Below are positions 1 to 10,790 of a DNA stretch of 64,000 nucleotides, piece by piece. A program made the position numbers and the translations under genes. Within the stretch, counting starts at the first letter, position 1, and every line of letters starts with the position of its first letter. The stretch comes from Bradyrhizobium zhengyangense (GTDB lineage Bacteria > Pseudomonadota > Alphaproteobacteria > Rhizobiales > Xanthobacteraceae). The notes beneath the pieces are model-generated. The model had not been told where the DNA came from and made no database searches. It saw only the letters and a list, made by a program, of their open reading frames with translations. The DNA lies in NCBI RefSeq assembly GCF_022012435.1, contig NZ_JAKLUA010000005.1, positions 1 through 64,000 of the forward strand, written 5' to 3'.

Positions 1-64
1 GCGGCCACCCGGGCTGGGCCATTCCTCACGGAACGAGGCCATTCTAGCCCGGTGCGCTAAGACA

Positions 65-149
65 AGGGTGGGCAAAGCGGAGCGTGCCCACCACCTGTCG
101 CGATTGGCGAGAGATCGTGGGCACGGCGCTCCGCGCCTTTGCCCACCCT
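65..149. repeat. Palindromic intergenic repeat (REP-like)
   Basis: The outer arms, 65-77 and 137-149, are a perfect 13-bp inverted repeat. Inside them 83-91 pairs with 117-125. Each half also contains a GTGGGCA-N-TGCCCAC mini-palindrome. The same mini-palindrome recurs near 21205-21228, so this is a dispersed family. It lies just downstream of the minus-strand DUF3052 gene and could act as a transcript 3' end. Confidence 0.6.
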
Positions 150-161
150 ACGAAAGCGGTG

Positions 162-572
162 CTACTTCGCTCGGTCCTTCACGGGGATCACGAGCTTGAG
201 GCCGGACCAGACGTCGTTGACCGCGCAGATCTTGATATCGACGAGGCCGGTGGCAAGCGCGGTCTCGCGCACCAGGGCTTCGGTGACGTCTGTCGTGACG
301 CCCGACGCCTTCTTCGGCCAGGATGCCCAGATCATTCCGTTGGGCGCGATCGCCTTGCGGTAGAGGCGCAGCTTGGCGGCGAGGCCTTTGGCCTCGGCGG
401 CGAAGAGATGCACCATGTCGAGCGGGGCCTTGACGGCTTTTGCGATGCTCACTCCGGCAGGGAGCTCGCCGACGACGTCGCGATAAGGCGTCGCAAGGCC
501 GTCCACCAAAATACAAAAGCCCGGCTTGATGCCGAGCTTTTGCACAACGGGTTTACCGGAATATCCGGCCAT
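162..572 (-). CDS. DUF3052 family protein
   Basis: Encodes 136 aa of unknown biochemical function. The sequence opens MAGYSGKPVVQKLGIKPG and contains the IWASWPKKASGV segment typical of small DUF3052-type proteins. No signal peptide or membrane segment is seen. The longer reading frame upstream is a shadow inside ftsH, so the ATG at 572 is the likely start. It begins only 10 bp after the ftsH stop and is probably cotranscribed with ftsH. A palindromic repeat lies just beyond its 3' end. Confidence 0.75.
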   Translation of the reverse strand: MAGYSGKPVVQKLGIKPGFCILVDGLATPYRDVVGELPAGVSIAKAVKAPLDMVHLFAAEAKGLAAKLRLYRKAIAPNGMIWASWPKKASGVTTDVTEALVRETALATGLVDIKICAVNDVWSGLKLVIPVKDRAK

Positions 573-582
573 CGCCGAAGCG

Positions 583-2505
<1,923 letters not shown>

Positions 2506-2595
2506 CGATCTTCCTTCGTGGTCGCGCGGATCGCGGCCTCATCCTTGGGGCAGTACGAGGAAATCCCCAAGGAATCCTCATCGTTAGACGTATAC

Positions 2596-2624
2596 AATTT
2601 AGGTGCCGCCCCGCTCGCTGCCAA
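2596..2624 (-). promoter_or_regulatory. Putative sigma-70 promoter of ftsH
   Basis: On the minus strand TTGGCA (2619-2624) and TAAATT (2596-2601) are separated by exactly 17 bp and lie about 90 bp upstream of the ftsH ATG. A 7-bp inverted repeat (2632-2638 with 2648-2654) sits just upstream. I saw no clear heat-shock (RpoH) consensus. Confidence 0.35.
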
Positions 2625-2760
2625 GGGAACGAGATGGGACTATTTAGCCCATCTTAGAGCGATTCCCGCTGAAATAATGGCACCAGAGCCGGGGTTTTTC
2701 CTGCCTGGTTAAGGTGTCCTGACAGCAGATCAGGCAAATGGCCGGTGTCATGATCCGCCC

Positions 2761-3858
2761 TCATCTGCCCTTTACGTCCCTTTGAGATCTCCTTGGGGAC
2801 CGCCGGGCCGGCGCAGGCGCGATGTGGATACGCCCCCCGGCAAGGCTGATCAAGGCTCCCGCAAGGGTCTGCTTGAGAACGGTCTGCTTCAGGATGGCAC
2901 GGCCATTGCCGGGTGCACGGGACCCCGCCCCCATCGCCTGATCAAGTGCGGCCAGCAGGGTTTCGGCCTTGCCGAGTTCCGCCGGTCCTTCGTGCCCGAT
3001 CGCGTCGATGGCCCGCAGCAGGAGCCGCAGCCGGACTTCCTCCGGCAGGGCGGCGAAGGCCGAAGCCTCAAAACTGCGAATGCCCGGCTGCGGCCGTTGG
3101 CCGCGATCCCGCAAGCTGAGGAAGCGCTCGGCACCGTCGGTCAGCACGTCGACTGCCGCGTTGGCGCGGGCGAGCCGCGCCGAGAGCCGCGCCAAGGTTC
3201 TGATATCGCCGCCCTCGGCGGCAAGCTGCGGCAGCAGCGCGCGCAGCCGCGGGCGCGTGAACGCCGTGTCGCCGTTGGTGGGATCTTCAGCGAAGCCGAT
3301 CCGGGCCCGCCTCAAGGTTGCGATCAGTTGCGATTTCGGAACATCGAGCAACGGGCGCGCCAGCACGAGGCCGTCGCGCCTGGTGAGGCGCGCCATCGCC
3401 GACAGTCCGGCGATGCCACTGCCGCGGAAGAGCCGCATCAGCAGCGTCTCGGCCTGGTCATCGCGGGTGTGCGCGGTCAGCACGTGGCTTGCGCCGGCAG
3501 CGCGCGCGGCTTGCGCCAGCAGGCGATAGCGGGCCTCGCGCGCGGCGGCGGGCAATCCTGCCTTCGGCTTTGTGCCGCGCCAGCGCAGGGTCCGGTGTGC
3601 AAGGCCAAGTTCAGTGGCGAGCCGCTTGACCTCGCGCGCTTCGCGCGCCGCCTCCTTGCGCAGACCGTGATCGACGGTGACGACGGTGATATCAGGGCCG
3701 CGGGCGAGGCTGCGCCGCCAGCGCGCCGCCAGCCACATCAGCGCGACCGAATCAGGCCCGCCGGAGACCGCGAGCACGAGCGCCGACGCGCTTCGGAGCT
3801 CGGCGAAGAGCTGCTTCGCCGCGCGCGCGGAGATCGGAGAATTGTCGTCGTCTGACAT
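2761..3858 (-). CDS. tilS: tRNA(Ile)-lysidine synthetase TilS
   Basis: Converts C34 of the CAU anticodon of tRNA-Ile2 to lysidine using ATP and lysine, which makes it essential for AUA decoding. The PP-loop SGGPDS is at residues 32-37 of a 365-aa protein, followed by the conserved VDHGLR and HTRDDQAETLLMR segments of the N-type ATP pyrophosphatase domain. The C-terminal region is short and degenerate compared with E. coli TilS. ATG at 3858 is preferred over an upstream TTG at 3873. It sits between cpoB and ftsH, a conserved alphaproteobacterial order. Confidence 0.93.
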   Translation of the reverse strand: MSDDDNSPISARAAKQLFAELRSASALVLAVSGGPDSVALMWLAARWRRSLARGPDITVVTVDHGLRKEAAREAREVKRLATELGLAHRTLRWRGTKPKAGLPAAAREARYRLLAQAARAAGASHVLTAHTRDDQAETLLMRLFRGSGIAGLSAMARLTRRDGLVLARPLLDVPKSQLIATLRRARIGFAEDPTNGDTAFTRPRLRALLPQLAAEGGDIRTLARLSARLARANAAVDVLTDGAERFLSLRDRGQRPQPGIRSFEASAFAALPEEVRLRLLLRAIDAIGHEGPAELGKAETLLAALDQAMGAGSRAPGNGRAILKQTVLKQTLAGALISLAGGRIHIAPAPARRSPRRSQRDVKGR

Positions 3859-3939
3859 GACGCGGCCCGGCAATCGCGGCGGATGGCCGTCAAATCTAGC
3901 GCAGCATCGGCCGCGTTGTCAGTCCGCAAACGCCGCAGA

Positions 3940-4974
3940 TCAGCACTTCACCCGCTTCTGCTCGCGGTCGACCGCGGCCTTCACGCCGGCGGAGGCACGC
4001 GGATATTTGCGGCCGACCTCGCCGAAGGCGGCGCAGGCAGCTTCCTTTTCCTTCAGCGCGGCGAGCGACTGGCCGAGCCGCAACAGCGCATCCGGCGCCT
4101 TGGCCGATTTGTCGTACTTCGTGGTGACGGCAAGGAAGGCCTCGGCGGAATCGCGATATTGCTGGCGCTGGAAATAGCTTTCACCGAGCCAGTATTGCGC
4201 GTCGCCAAGCAGCGGGTCACCAGGATATTTCGCGGCAAAATTCTTCATGGTCTGCTCGGCGAGCGCGTAGTCCTTGCGCTGCATGTAGCCGATGCCGAGG
4301 TCGAACTCGTCGCGGGGCGTGGCCGAGGGCGGCAGGGTCGCGAGCGCAGGACCGCCACCTTGCGCGGGATAGCCCTGCTGCTGGGCCGGCGGATAGCCGG
4401 GCTGTGCGGGAGCTGCTCCTTGCGGATATTGTCCGTTGTTGGAGAGATCGAGCGGAGCACCCGCCGGCATCGGCTGCTGGCCGCCGCCGAGCGCGCGCGG
4501 CGCACCGGGCGCATTCGGGGTCTGGCTCGGGTCGAACGCGTCGCCGCGGCGGCGCGTGCCGGGAGCACCCGGGCCCGGCTGCTCCTGAACGATCGGCGCG
4601 GGCGCCGCGCCCGGAGGCTGCTGGTAATTCGGTTGCTGATAGTTCGGCTGCTGCACCGCCTGTTGCTGCGGCGGCTGCTGGCGATAGCCGGGGGTGACCT
4701 GAGCCGGCGGGACGCCCGCGACATTGGGCTGGGCCGGCGGCTGGCCGGGCGCAGCACCTTGCGCGCCGCCCTCGAGCTGACGGATGCGATCCTCGAGCTG
4801 GCGGTTGCGATATTGCAGCTCTTCGTTCTGGCCGGTGAGCTGGCGCAGCTGGTTCTCCAGCCGCTCGATCCGCATCTCAGGATCATCGTCGGTCTGCGCG
4901 AATGCGGGCGCGGACAAAGAGAGCAGCGCGGCCAATGCCACGATGCCGGTAATTCCCTTGGATCTGGATGACAT
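3940..4974 (-). CDS. cpoB: Cell division coordinator CpoB (YbgF), tol-pal system protein
   Basis: Periplasmic TolA-binding protein that links outer-membrane constriction with peptidoglycan synthesis. It has 344 aa with a Sec signal peptide ending near SAPAFA (about residue 26). A short coiled coil (about 32-70) contains repeated RLENQLRQL/RQLEDRIRQL heptads. A long Gln/Pro/Gly-rich linker follows, then TPR repeats at the C-terminus (about 225-344) with GYMQRKDYALAEQ and YWLGESYFQRQQY. The linker is far longer than in E. coli. The start was placed at the ATG directly before the signal peptide. Confidence 0.93.
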   Translation of the reverse strand: MSSRSKGITGIVALAALLSLSAPAFAQTDDDPEMRIERLENQLRQLTGQNEELQYRNRQLEDRIRQLEGGAQGAAPGQPPAQPNVAGVPPAQVTPGYRQQPPQQQAVQQPNYQQPNYQQPPGAAPAPIVQEQPGPGAPGTRRRGDAFDPSQTPNAPGAPRALGGGQQPMPAGAPLDLSNNGQYPQGAAPAQPGYPPAQQQGYPAQGGGPALATLPPSATPRDEFDLGIGYMQRKDYALAEQTMKNFAAKYPGDPLLGDAQYWLGESYFQRQQYRDSAEAFLAVTTKYDKSAKAPDALLRLGQSLAALKEKEAACAAFGEVGRKYPRASAGVKAAVDREQKRVKC

Positions 4975-5089
4975 CTTGCCCTGACGACGAAAACAAAATC
5001 TGCGACGGAACACGCGAGGCGCGACACATTGAAAGGCACTACGCCAAAAATGTGACTGGCACCACGCCCTTTCGGTCACAGTTGGCTGA

Positions 5090-5118
5090 AACGAAACCGG
5101 CGCCCGTGAGGGCGCCGG
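5090..5118 (-). terminator. Rho-independent terminator after pal
   Basis: Perfect 9-bp GC-rich arms (5097-5105 and 5110-5118) with a 4-nt loop are followed on the minus strand by TTTCGTTT. It lies about 40 bp beyond the pal stop and before cpoB, so cpoB probably relies on read-through or its own promoter. Confidence 0.65.
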
Positions 5119-5158
5119 CATATTCGGTTTCCAAAGATGAACAGCGGCTGACTGGACG

Positions 5159-5647
5159 TCAGGAGCTCGCGTTCAGCACGGTCACAGCACGACGGTTCTG
5201 CGACCAGCAGGAGATGTCGTTACACACGGCGACCGGGCGCTCCTTGCCGTAGGAGATCGTGCGCATGCGGTTCGGATCGATGCCGCGCGAGGTGAGGAAC
5301 GAACGCACCGACTGGGCTCTGCGGGCGCCGAGCGCGATGTTGTATTCGCGGGTGCCGCGCTCGTCGGCGTGACCTTCGATGGTGAAGGAGTAGCGCGGAT
5401 AGGTCTGCAGCCACTGCGCCTGCTTCTCCAGGGTCACGATCGCCTGCGGGGTCAGATCGGTCTGGTCGCTCTCGAAGAACACGCGGTCGCCCACGTTCAC
5501 CACGAAATCCTGCTGGCTGCCCGGGGTCGCCGCACTCGCATTGGCGTCCAGACCTGCATTGGTCTTGGCACACGCCCCCATCGACAGCGCGATGGCAACC
5601 ACCGCGGCCAGCTTCAATCCCTGGAGGATACGCATAGGATTAGTCAT
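5159..5647 (-). CDS. pal: Peptidoglycan-associated lipoprotein Pal
   Basis: Outer-membrane lipoprotein that binds peptidoglycan and TolB. It has 162 aa. The signal sequence ends in a lipobox with Cys26 (LSMGAC). The OmpA-like domain follows, with FESDQTDLTPQA and the peptidoglycan-binding segment IEGHADERGTREYN. GGAGG lies about 7 nt upstream of the ATG at 5647, which decides the start. Unlike the usual layout, tolB is not adjacent: two signalling genes separate them. Confidence 0.96.
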   Translation of the reverse strand: MTNPMRILQGLKLAAVVAIALSMGACAKTNAGLDANASAATPGSQQDFVVNVGDRVFFESDQTDLTPQAIVTLEKQAQWLQTYPRYSFTIEGHADERGTREYNIALGARRAQSVRSFLTSRGIDPNRMRTISYGKERPVAVCNDISCWSQNRRAVTVLNASS

Positions 5648-5723
5648 TCCGGAGCCTCCACGCTCACGTTCGTCCACTGCTGTCCGGTCTACAGGGGGTT
5701 GGTTAAGCGAACGTTCCGTCAAC

Positions 5724-5752
5724 CTTATCGGAACCTTGCCTCAGCCGGTCAA
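5724..5752 (-). promoter_or_regulatory. Putative sigma-70 promoter of pal
   Basis: Minus-strand TTGACC (5747-5752) and GATAAG (5724-5729) are separated by 17 bp, about 77 bp upstream of the pal ATG. An independent promoter is expected here because of the unrelated upstream neighbour. Confidence 0.4.
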
Positions 5753-5912
5753 ATGCCCCCAACCAGCGAAAAGCACCCATTGTGGTTAATGGGTTGTAAA
5801 TGTGGCGCAAGGGTGAAGGCAAGCCGCATGAGCCGGCAAAATCATCGAATTCCGGGCCATTACGGGCTTTGGCGGACTGCGCAAGGCGGCCAACGGCCCG
5901 GAACAGTGCCGG

Positions 5913-6653
5913 TCAAACCAGGCTGGCGGGACTGAGCGGCGCTTGAACGAGCACAGGCCGGGACAGAGCCTGGGGCTGGCTGTTACGCTCGAACAGCATC
6001 CGCCGTTCGAACGCGCTTGAGCGCATGATGGGAAAGCGCGTCAGCACCTTCTCCCGAAGATTCTTGAAATCGGACGCCATCAACGACGTCTTCATCGTGT
6101 GCCAGCCGGGAAATGCGCGAGGTTCGGCGACCGGCTCATGCAAGAACACGCGCCGGTAAAACGGCTGGTGATCGGGCCGCACCATCGCAAGACCGGTATC
6201 GGCATTGAAATATTCGCAAGCCAGATAGGCCAGCCGCAGGGTGAGATAGGGCAGTTCCGGAAGCCGCCTGGCCTTCTCGGGATCGGCGGCAAGCCGCGCC
6301 GGATCGACGAAAACCTCGCCCCGATCGAGGCGCGCGTGGAGATGATCGCCGTACAATTCGGTCGAATAGGACATCCTGCATTCGCTCGTCAGGACGTGGA
6401 TGCGGACCGAGCTGCACAGCTGCCCATCGACGTAAACGCCGAAGATCCAGACATTGGGCGCGTCATCATAGACGTCGCGGACCTGCTCCGACTCGGACGG
6501 CAAGATCAATCCGCCGTTCAAATACGCCTTGTAGCGCAGATGGTAGATCTCAGCTCTGTCTTCGGGAGTCTCGATCAGCCTGTAGTCGGTGCGATCGAAC
6601 AACGCTGCTCCGCGCATTTGCGACGGCCTGCGCAGCTCGGGTTGAGACGACAT
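5913..6653 (-). CDS. FeeM-like N-acyl amino acid synthase (GNAT-like, AHL synthase-related)
   Basis: Likely transfers an acyl chain from acyl-ACP to an amino acid or amine. FeeM-type enzymes are structurally related to acyl-homoserine-lactone synthases. It has 246 aa. The N-terminal IYHLRYKAYLNGGLI segment (about 37-51), the acidic DVYDDAPNVWIFGVYVDGQL stretch and the later MVRPDHQPFYRRVF segment match this family's layout. There is no signal peptide. It sits between pal and a GGDEF/EAL gene, inside the tol-pal block. No cognate LuxR is present. Family placement is by pattern recognition, and the acceptor substrate is unknown. Confidence 0.7.
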   Translation of the reverse strand: MSSQPELRRPSQMRGAALFDRTDYRLIETPEDRAEIYHLRYKAYLNGGLILPSESEQVRDVYDDAPNVWIFGVYVDGQLCSSVRIHVLTSECRMSYSTELYGDHLHARLDRGEVFVDPARLAADPEKARRLPELPYLTLRLAYLACEYFNADTGLAMVRPDHQPFYRRVFLHEPVAEPRAFPGWHTMKTSLMASDFKNLREKVLTRFPIMRSSAFERRMLFERNSQPQALSRPVLVQAPLSPASLV

Positions 6654-6823
6654 CCGCTACTCCAAAACTTCCAATCAACTTCCGCGAGTACGCAAAAGAT
6701 TAAAGGTTCCTTAACACAATTGCAAAGGGTTAGAACTGTTAGGGTTAAGGGTTGTGGCTCGCAACTGCTTCGCGAAATACTTGGAAATATTGGGAAAATA
6801 GCGATGAGCGGATGCGCGGGAAC

Positions 6824-9151
6824 TTACCCGAGCGAGCGTGAGGAGACGACGATCAGCTGCTCCTGCACGCGCTTGCCATGCGAGGCACTGAGCAATTGCC
6901 TGATACGGACGGCCGGAACCGGTCGGCTGAACAGGTAGCCCTGCCCTTCGGACACGGTGCCGTCGGCGCTGATCAGCTCGAGCTGCTCGTTGGTCTCGAT
7001 GCCCTCGACCACCACGGCCATGCCGAGGTCGGCCGACAGCCGCGCCACGCCGCGCAACAGCGTCAGCGGCCGGTCGGTGTCGATCCCTTCCAGGAAGGAC
7101 CGGTCGATCTTGACCTTCTGCATCGGGAAGTTGTGCAGATAGCTGAGGCTCGAATAGCCGGTGCCGAAATCGTCCAGCGAGATGCGCACGCCGAGCGCAT
7201 GCAGCTGCGAGAGAATGTCGTGCGTGAGCTGCGTATTGCGCAGCAGTGACGATTCGGTGATCTCGATCTCGAGCCGATGCGCCGGCAGGCCCGACACTTC
7301 GAGCGCGTAGCGAATCTCGCTCAGCACGTCGCGCTGGTGGAATTGCTGCGGCGAGAAGTTGACGGCGACGCTGACACCCTCCGGCCACTTCATGCATTCC
7401 ATGCAGGCACGGCGCAGGATCCAGCGGCCGAGATCGACGATCAGGCCCATGTCCTCGGCAACCGGGATGATGTCGACCGGCGAGACCGTGCCGCGCACCG
7501 GATGATTCCAGCGCAGCAGCGCCTCGCAGGTGGAGATCTTGCCGGACTTCAGATTGACCAGCGGCTGGTAGAACAGCTCGAATTCCTCGTTGGCGAGCGC
7601 CTTGCGCAGGTCGAGCTCGAGGATGCGTCGCGCTTCCGCGGTTGCCGCCATCTCGTCGCGGAAGAAACAGAACGTGCCGCGGCCGTCGGCCTTGGCACGG
7701 TAAAGCGCCATGTCGGCGTTCTTGAGCAGCGTATCGGCGCTGGCGCCCTCCGGCGAGGTCAGCGCGATGCCGATGCTGGCGCCGATCTCGACCAGATGAT
7801 TGTCGATGCGGTAGCGCTCGCTCAGGCGCTCGACGATACGGCGAGCAAGGCTCGCGGCATCCTCTGGCACGCTGATATTCTGCTGGAAGACGACAAACTC
7901 GTCCCCGCCGAAGCGGGCGACGAAATCCTCCGGCCGCAGCATCTCGCGCAGGCGGTTGGCAACCGCGCAGAGGAGCTGGTCGCCACAGGGGTGGCCGAGC
8001 GTGTCGTTGACCTGCTTGAACTGGTCGAGATCGATGAACAGAAGCGCGGACAGCCGCGCGCTATGGTGCGAGGCCGCCAGCAGCGATTCGATCTCGTTGC
8101 GGAAATGCACGCGATTGGGAAGCGCGGTCAATTCGTCGTAACGAGCCAGATGGGTGATCTTGGCCTCGGCATTGCGCCGCTCGGTGACGTCCTCGAGCAA
8201 GACCACCGCGCCGCCGTCGGCCATCGGCTGGACCGTCCAGGACAATGACCGGTTTCTCTCAGCATCGGGATCGACAGTCACGATCTGGTTCGCATGCGCG
8301 TTCTCGATCTCGGCGACGATCATCTCGCCGCTTGCGGCCGAGATGGAGCCCGAGCTGACGCACGCGGACAGGATGTCACGCGCGGTCGAGCCGCTCCGGA
8401 CGAGACCATCGGGGAGATCCAGCATGTCGCTGAACCGGTGATTCATCACTGCGAGCTGCCGGTCGACGCGGAACATGCACAGGCCGTGCGGCATGTTGTT
8501 CAGGGCAGTATCGAACTGGCCGGCGAGCGCCGATTCTCGTTCGCGGGCCACGACGGCCCGCATGAAGATTTTGTGCAGATTGCCCGAAAGCTGCATGATC
8601 GCCAGCAGGAACGCCGCGCTCACGAACGCCATCGCGATGTAATAGGGCGTGCCGCGGACCGCGAGGGCGATCACCGCGGGACCGAATTGCAGCAGCGCCT
8701 GCTGGTGAAATATCGATGGCCGTCCGTACGCCCTGCCCGCGCCTCCCGCCACGATCCCGGTGGTGACGGACAGCGCAATGAGATGGACGACGGCATCGTC
8801 GTTGCTCAACAAGGCGGTCGAGCACCAGGTGCCGATCGCAGCCGCCTGAATCAGCGCTCCGATGCGATAGCGCTGCTGCCACTTGCCGGCTTCTTCAGCC
8901 GTGAGATCCGACTTGCGGGGATCGAAGCGTCGAAGATCGAACACACGGATCGCGCCCGCAACGACAAGAAACAGGACGCATCCCCAGAGCAGGGTTTGTC
9001 CCGTCTTCAGCGCGGTCATGCCCGCCGCAAAGGCGACGAAGACGATGCCCGCAAGCAGCGGGCCAGACGCCTCGAACAGCGAATCGATCAGCGCCGCCGA
9101 AAGCTTCGTGGGCTTTTGATCAATCCCGCCGGTCTGGTCTGCGAACTGCAT
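6824..9151 (-). CDS. Membrane PAS-GGDEF-EAL protein (c-di-GMP synthase/phosphodiesterase)
   Basis: Bifunctional cyclic-di-GMP turnover protein of 775 aa. The N-terminus (about 25-190) holds several hydrophobic segments forming a membrane sensor. A PAS-like region spans about 212-325. The GGDEF motif is intact at 415-419, with an RPED inhibitory site five residues before it. The EAL domain begins near 515, with EAL at 543-545, the EITE motif and DDFGTGYS, all expected for an active phosphodiesterase. It lies between tolB and the FeeM-like gene, with a 170-bp gap to the latter and 245 bp to tolB, so it probably has its own promoter. Confidence 0.93.
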   Translation of the reverse strand: MQFADQTGGIDQKPTKLSAALIDSLFEASGPLLAGIVFVAFAAGMTALKTGQTLLWGCVLFLVVAGAIRVFDLRRFDPRKSDLTAEEAGKWQQRYRIGALIQAAAIGTWCSTALLSNDDAVVHLIALSVTTGIVAGGAGRAYGRPSIFHQQALLQFGPAVIALAVRGTPYYIAMAFVSAAFLLAIMQLSGNLHKIFMRAVVARERESALAGQFDTALNNMPHGLCMFRVDRQLAVMNHRFSDMLDLPDGLVRSGSTARDILSACVSSGSISAASGEMIVAEIENAHANQIVTVDPDAERNRSLSWTVQPMADGGAVVLLEDVTERRNAEAKITHLARYDELTALPNRVHFRNEIESLLAASHHSARLSALLFIDLDQFKQVNDTLGHPCGDQLLCAVANRLREMLRPEDFVARFGGDEFVVFQQNISVPEDAASLARRIVERLSERYRIDNHLVEIGASIGIALTSPEGASADTLLKNADMALYRAKADGRGTFCFFRDEMAATAEARRILELDLRKALANEEFELFYQPLVNLKSGKISTCEALLRWNHPVRGTVSPVDIIPVAEDMGLIVDLGRWILRRACMECMKWPEGVSVAVNFSPQQFHQRDVLSEIRYALEVSGLPAHRLEIEITESSLLRNTQLTHDILSQLHALGVRISLDDFGTGYSSLSYLHNFPMQKVKIDRSFLEGIDTDRPLTLLRGVARLSADLGMAVVVEGIETNEQLELISADGTVSEGQGYLFSRPVPAVRIRQLLSASHGKRVQEQLIVVSSRSLG

Positions 9152-9367
9152 TTTGGTTTGTACGCGCGTCCTGTTTGGCGCGTACTTTTACCCACAGCAG
9201 ATGAAGCCTTTCTGAGGGAACATCGTTAAAGTCGAGTTGTTTTTCGGCAATAGCGAAACTGTTTCTGCTGAAAAATCAAGCAACTAGGCAAGCCTTGCCG
9301 GGCACAAGATGAAGGAAAGCTTGCCGCGCATGCAGAAAGCCGAAAAGTTCGCGGATTTTTCGAAATA

Positions 9368-9393
9368 GATCGCGCGCTTCCCAGCGCGCGATC
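9368..9393 (-). terminator. Terminator of the tolQRAB operon
   Basis: Ten-bp perfect arms (9368-9377 and 9384-9393) with a 6-nt loop lie immediately beyond the tolB stop. They are followed on the minus strand by TATTTCG and further A/T-rich bases. It separates tolQRAB from the GGDEF/EAL gene. Confidence 0.6.
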
Positions 9394-9396
9394 GAG

Positions 9397-10767
9397 CTAC
9401 TGGCCCGCGGTCGCTGAGAGCAACGGCGACCACGCCGGATCGGAGGCGAAGCCGGGCGTCGGCACCTTTTGTTCAAAGCGACCGGAGATATCGACGCTGA
9501 ACAGCGACGGTCCGGAATTGCCGCCGGGATCGCGGAAGAACATCACGACGCGTCCGTTCGGCGAAAAGGTCGGGCCTTCGTTGTGGAAGCCGGACGTGAG
9601 CAGCCGCTCGCCACTGCCATCAGGCTTCATGACGCCGATCGAGAACTGCCCGCCACCTTGCCGGGTGAAGGCGATGTAGTCGCCGCGCGGCGACCACACC
9701 GGCGTCGAATAGGTGGCATTGTTGTCGTCCTTCGAGAAGGAGATGCGCTGCGCCTGTCCGCCGCCCGCCGCCATCACATAGATCTGCGAACGGCCGCCGC
9801 GATCGGATTCGAAGCAGATGCGGGTGCCGTCGGGCGAATAGGACGGAGACGTGTCAATCGCCGGCGTATCGGTGAGGCGCGTGGTCGAGCGCGAGCGCAG
9901 ATCCATCACAAACAGGTTGGAATTTCCGCCCTGCTGCAGGCTCATGATGACGCGCTGGCCGTCCGGCGAGAAGCGCGGCGCAAAGGTCATGCCTGGGAAG
10001 TTGCCGACGATCTCGCGTTGGCCGGTCTCAATGTTGAACAGATAGACCTTCGGGTCGCCCTGCCCGAACTCCATGTATGTGATCTCTTGCGAGTTCGGCG
10101 AGAAGCGCGGCGTCAGCACGAGGTCGGAGCCGCGGGTGAGGTAGCGCACATTGGCACCGTCCTGGTCCATCATGGCGAGCCGCTTGACGCGGCGCTCCTT
10201 CGGCCCGGTCTCGTCGACGAACACGACGCGGCTATCGAAATAGCCCTTCTCGCCGGTCATCTGCTCGTAGATCTGGTCGGAGATGATGTGGGCGATGCGG
10301 CGCCAATATTCCGGCGAGGTGAAATATTGCTGGCCCGCGAGCTGCTGGCCGGTCACCACGTCCCACAAGCGGAATTCGGCCTTGAGGCGGCCGTCCTGCT
10401 GCCGCGTCATGCGGCCGGTGACGAGGGCCTGGGCGTTGAGCGTCTTCCAGTTCTGGAATTGCGGCGCGACGTCGATGTTGCTGATGCGCTCGATGAAGGC
10501 GGCCTGGTCGATCGGGGCAAACAGGCCCGAGCGCTTCAGATTGTTGGTGATGACCTGGGTGACGCCATTGCTGACCTCGCCGTCAGCGGGCGAGCCGGGC
10601 ACGAAATTCGTGATCGCGATCGGGATCGGCCGAAACTCGGTGGGATCGATGCGGAGACGGCCTTGCTGCGGTTGCTGGGCGAAGGCCTGTCCACCCCCGA
10701 GCAACGCAAGCGTAGACCCGGTCAGAGTCATGAAGCGGCGGCGGTTCATCGATCGAACGTCATTCAT
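9397..10767 (-). CDS. tolB: Tol-Pal system beta-propeller protein TolB
   Basis: Periplasmic protein that shuttles between Pal and TolA during outer-membrane constriction. It has 456 aa. The N-terminal domain is followed by WD-like beta-propeller repeats, each with variants of FSPDG and SDRGG/IYVM (for example YSPDGTRICFESDRGG). The leader starts MNDVRSMNRRRFMTLTG and resembles a Tat signal more than a plain Sec signal. ATG at 10767 is chosen; ATG at 10749 is an alternative. It follows tolA by 23 bp. Confidence 0.95.
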   Translation of the reverse strand: MNDVRSMNRRRFMTLTGSTLALLGGGQAFAQQPQQGRLRIDPTEFRPIPIAITNFVPGSPADGEVSNGVTQVITNNLKRSGLFAPIDQAAFIERISNIDVAPQFQNWKTLNAQALVTGRMTRQQDGRLKAEFRLWDVVTGQQLAGQQYFTSPEYWRRIAHIISDQIYEQMTGEKGYFDSRVVFVDETGPKERRVKRLAMMDQDGANVRYLTRGSDLVLTPRFSPNSQEITYMEFGQGDPKVYLFNIETGQREIVGNFPGMTFAPRFSPDGQRVIMSLQQGGNSNLFVMDLRSRSTTRLTDTPAIDTSPSYSPDGTRICFESDRGGRSQIYVMAAGGGQAQRISFSKDDNNATYSTPVWSPRGDYIAFTRQGGGQFSIGVMKPDGSGERLLTSGFHNEGPTFSPNGRVVMFFRDPGGNSGPSLFSVDISGRFEQKVPTPGFASDPAWSPLLSATAGQ

Positions 10768-10790
10768 TGCAAAATTCTTTTGTCCGGATG

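Noticed and set aside
5776..5793. CCCATT-GTGGTT-AATGGG hairpin between the FeeM-like gene and pal
   Set aside because: Only six pairs and no T-run. Too weak to call as a terminator of the FeeM-like gene.
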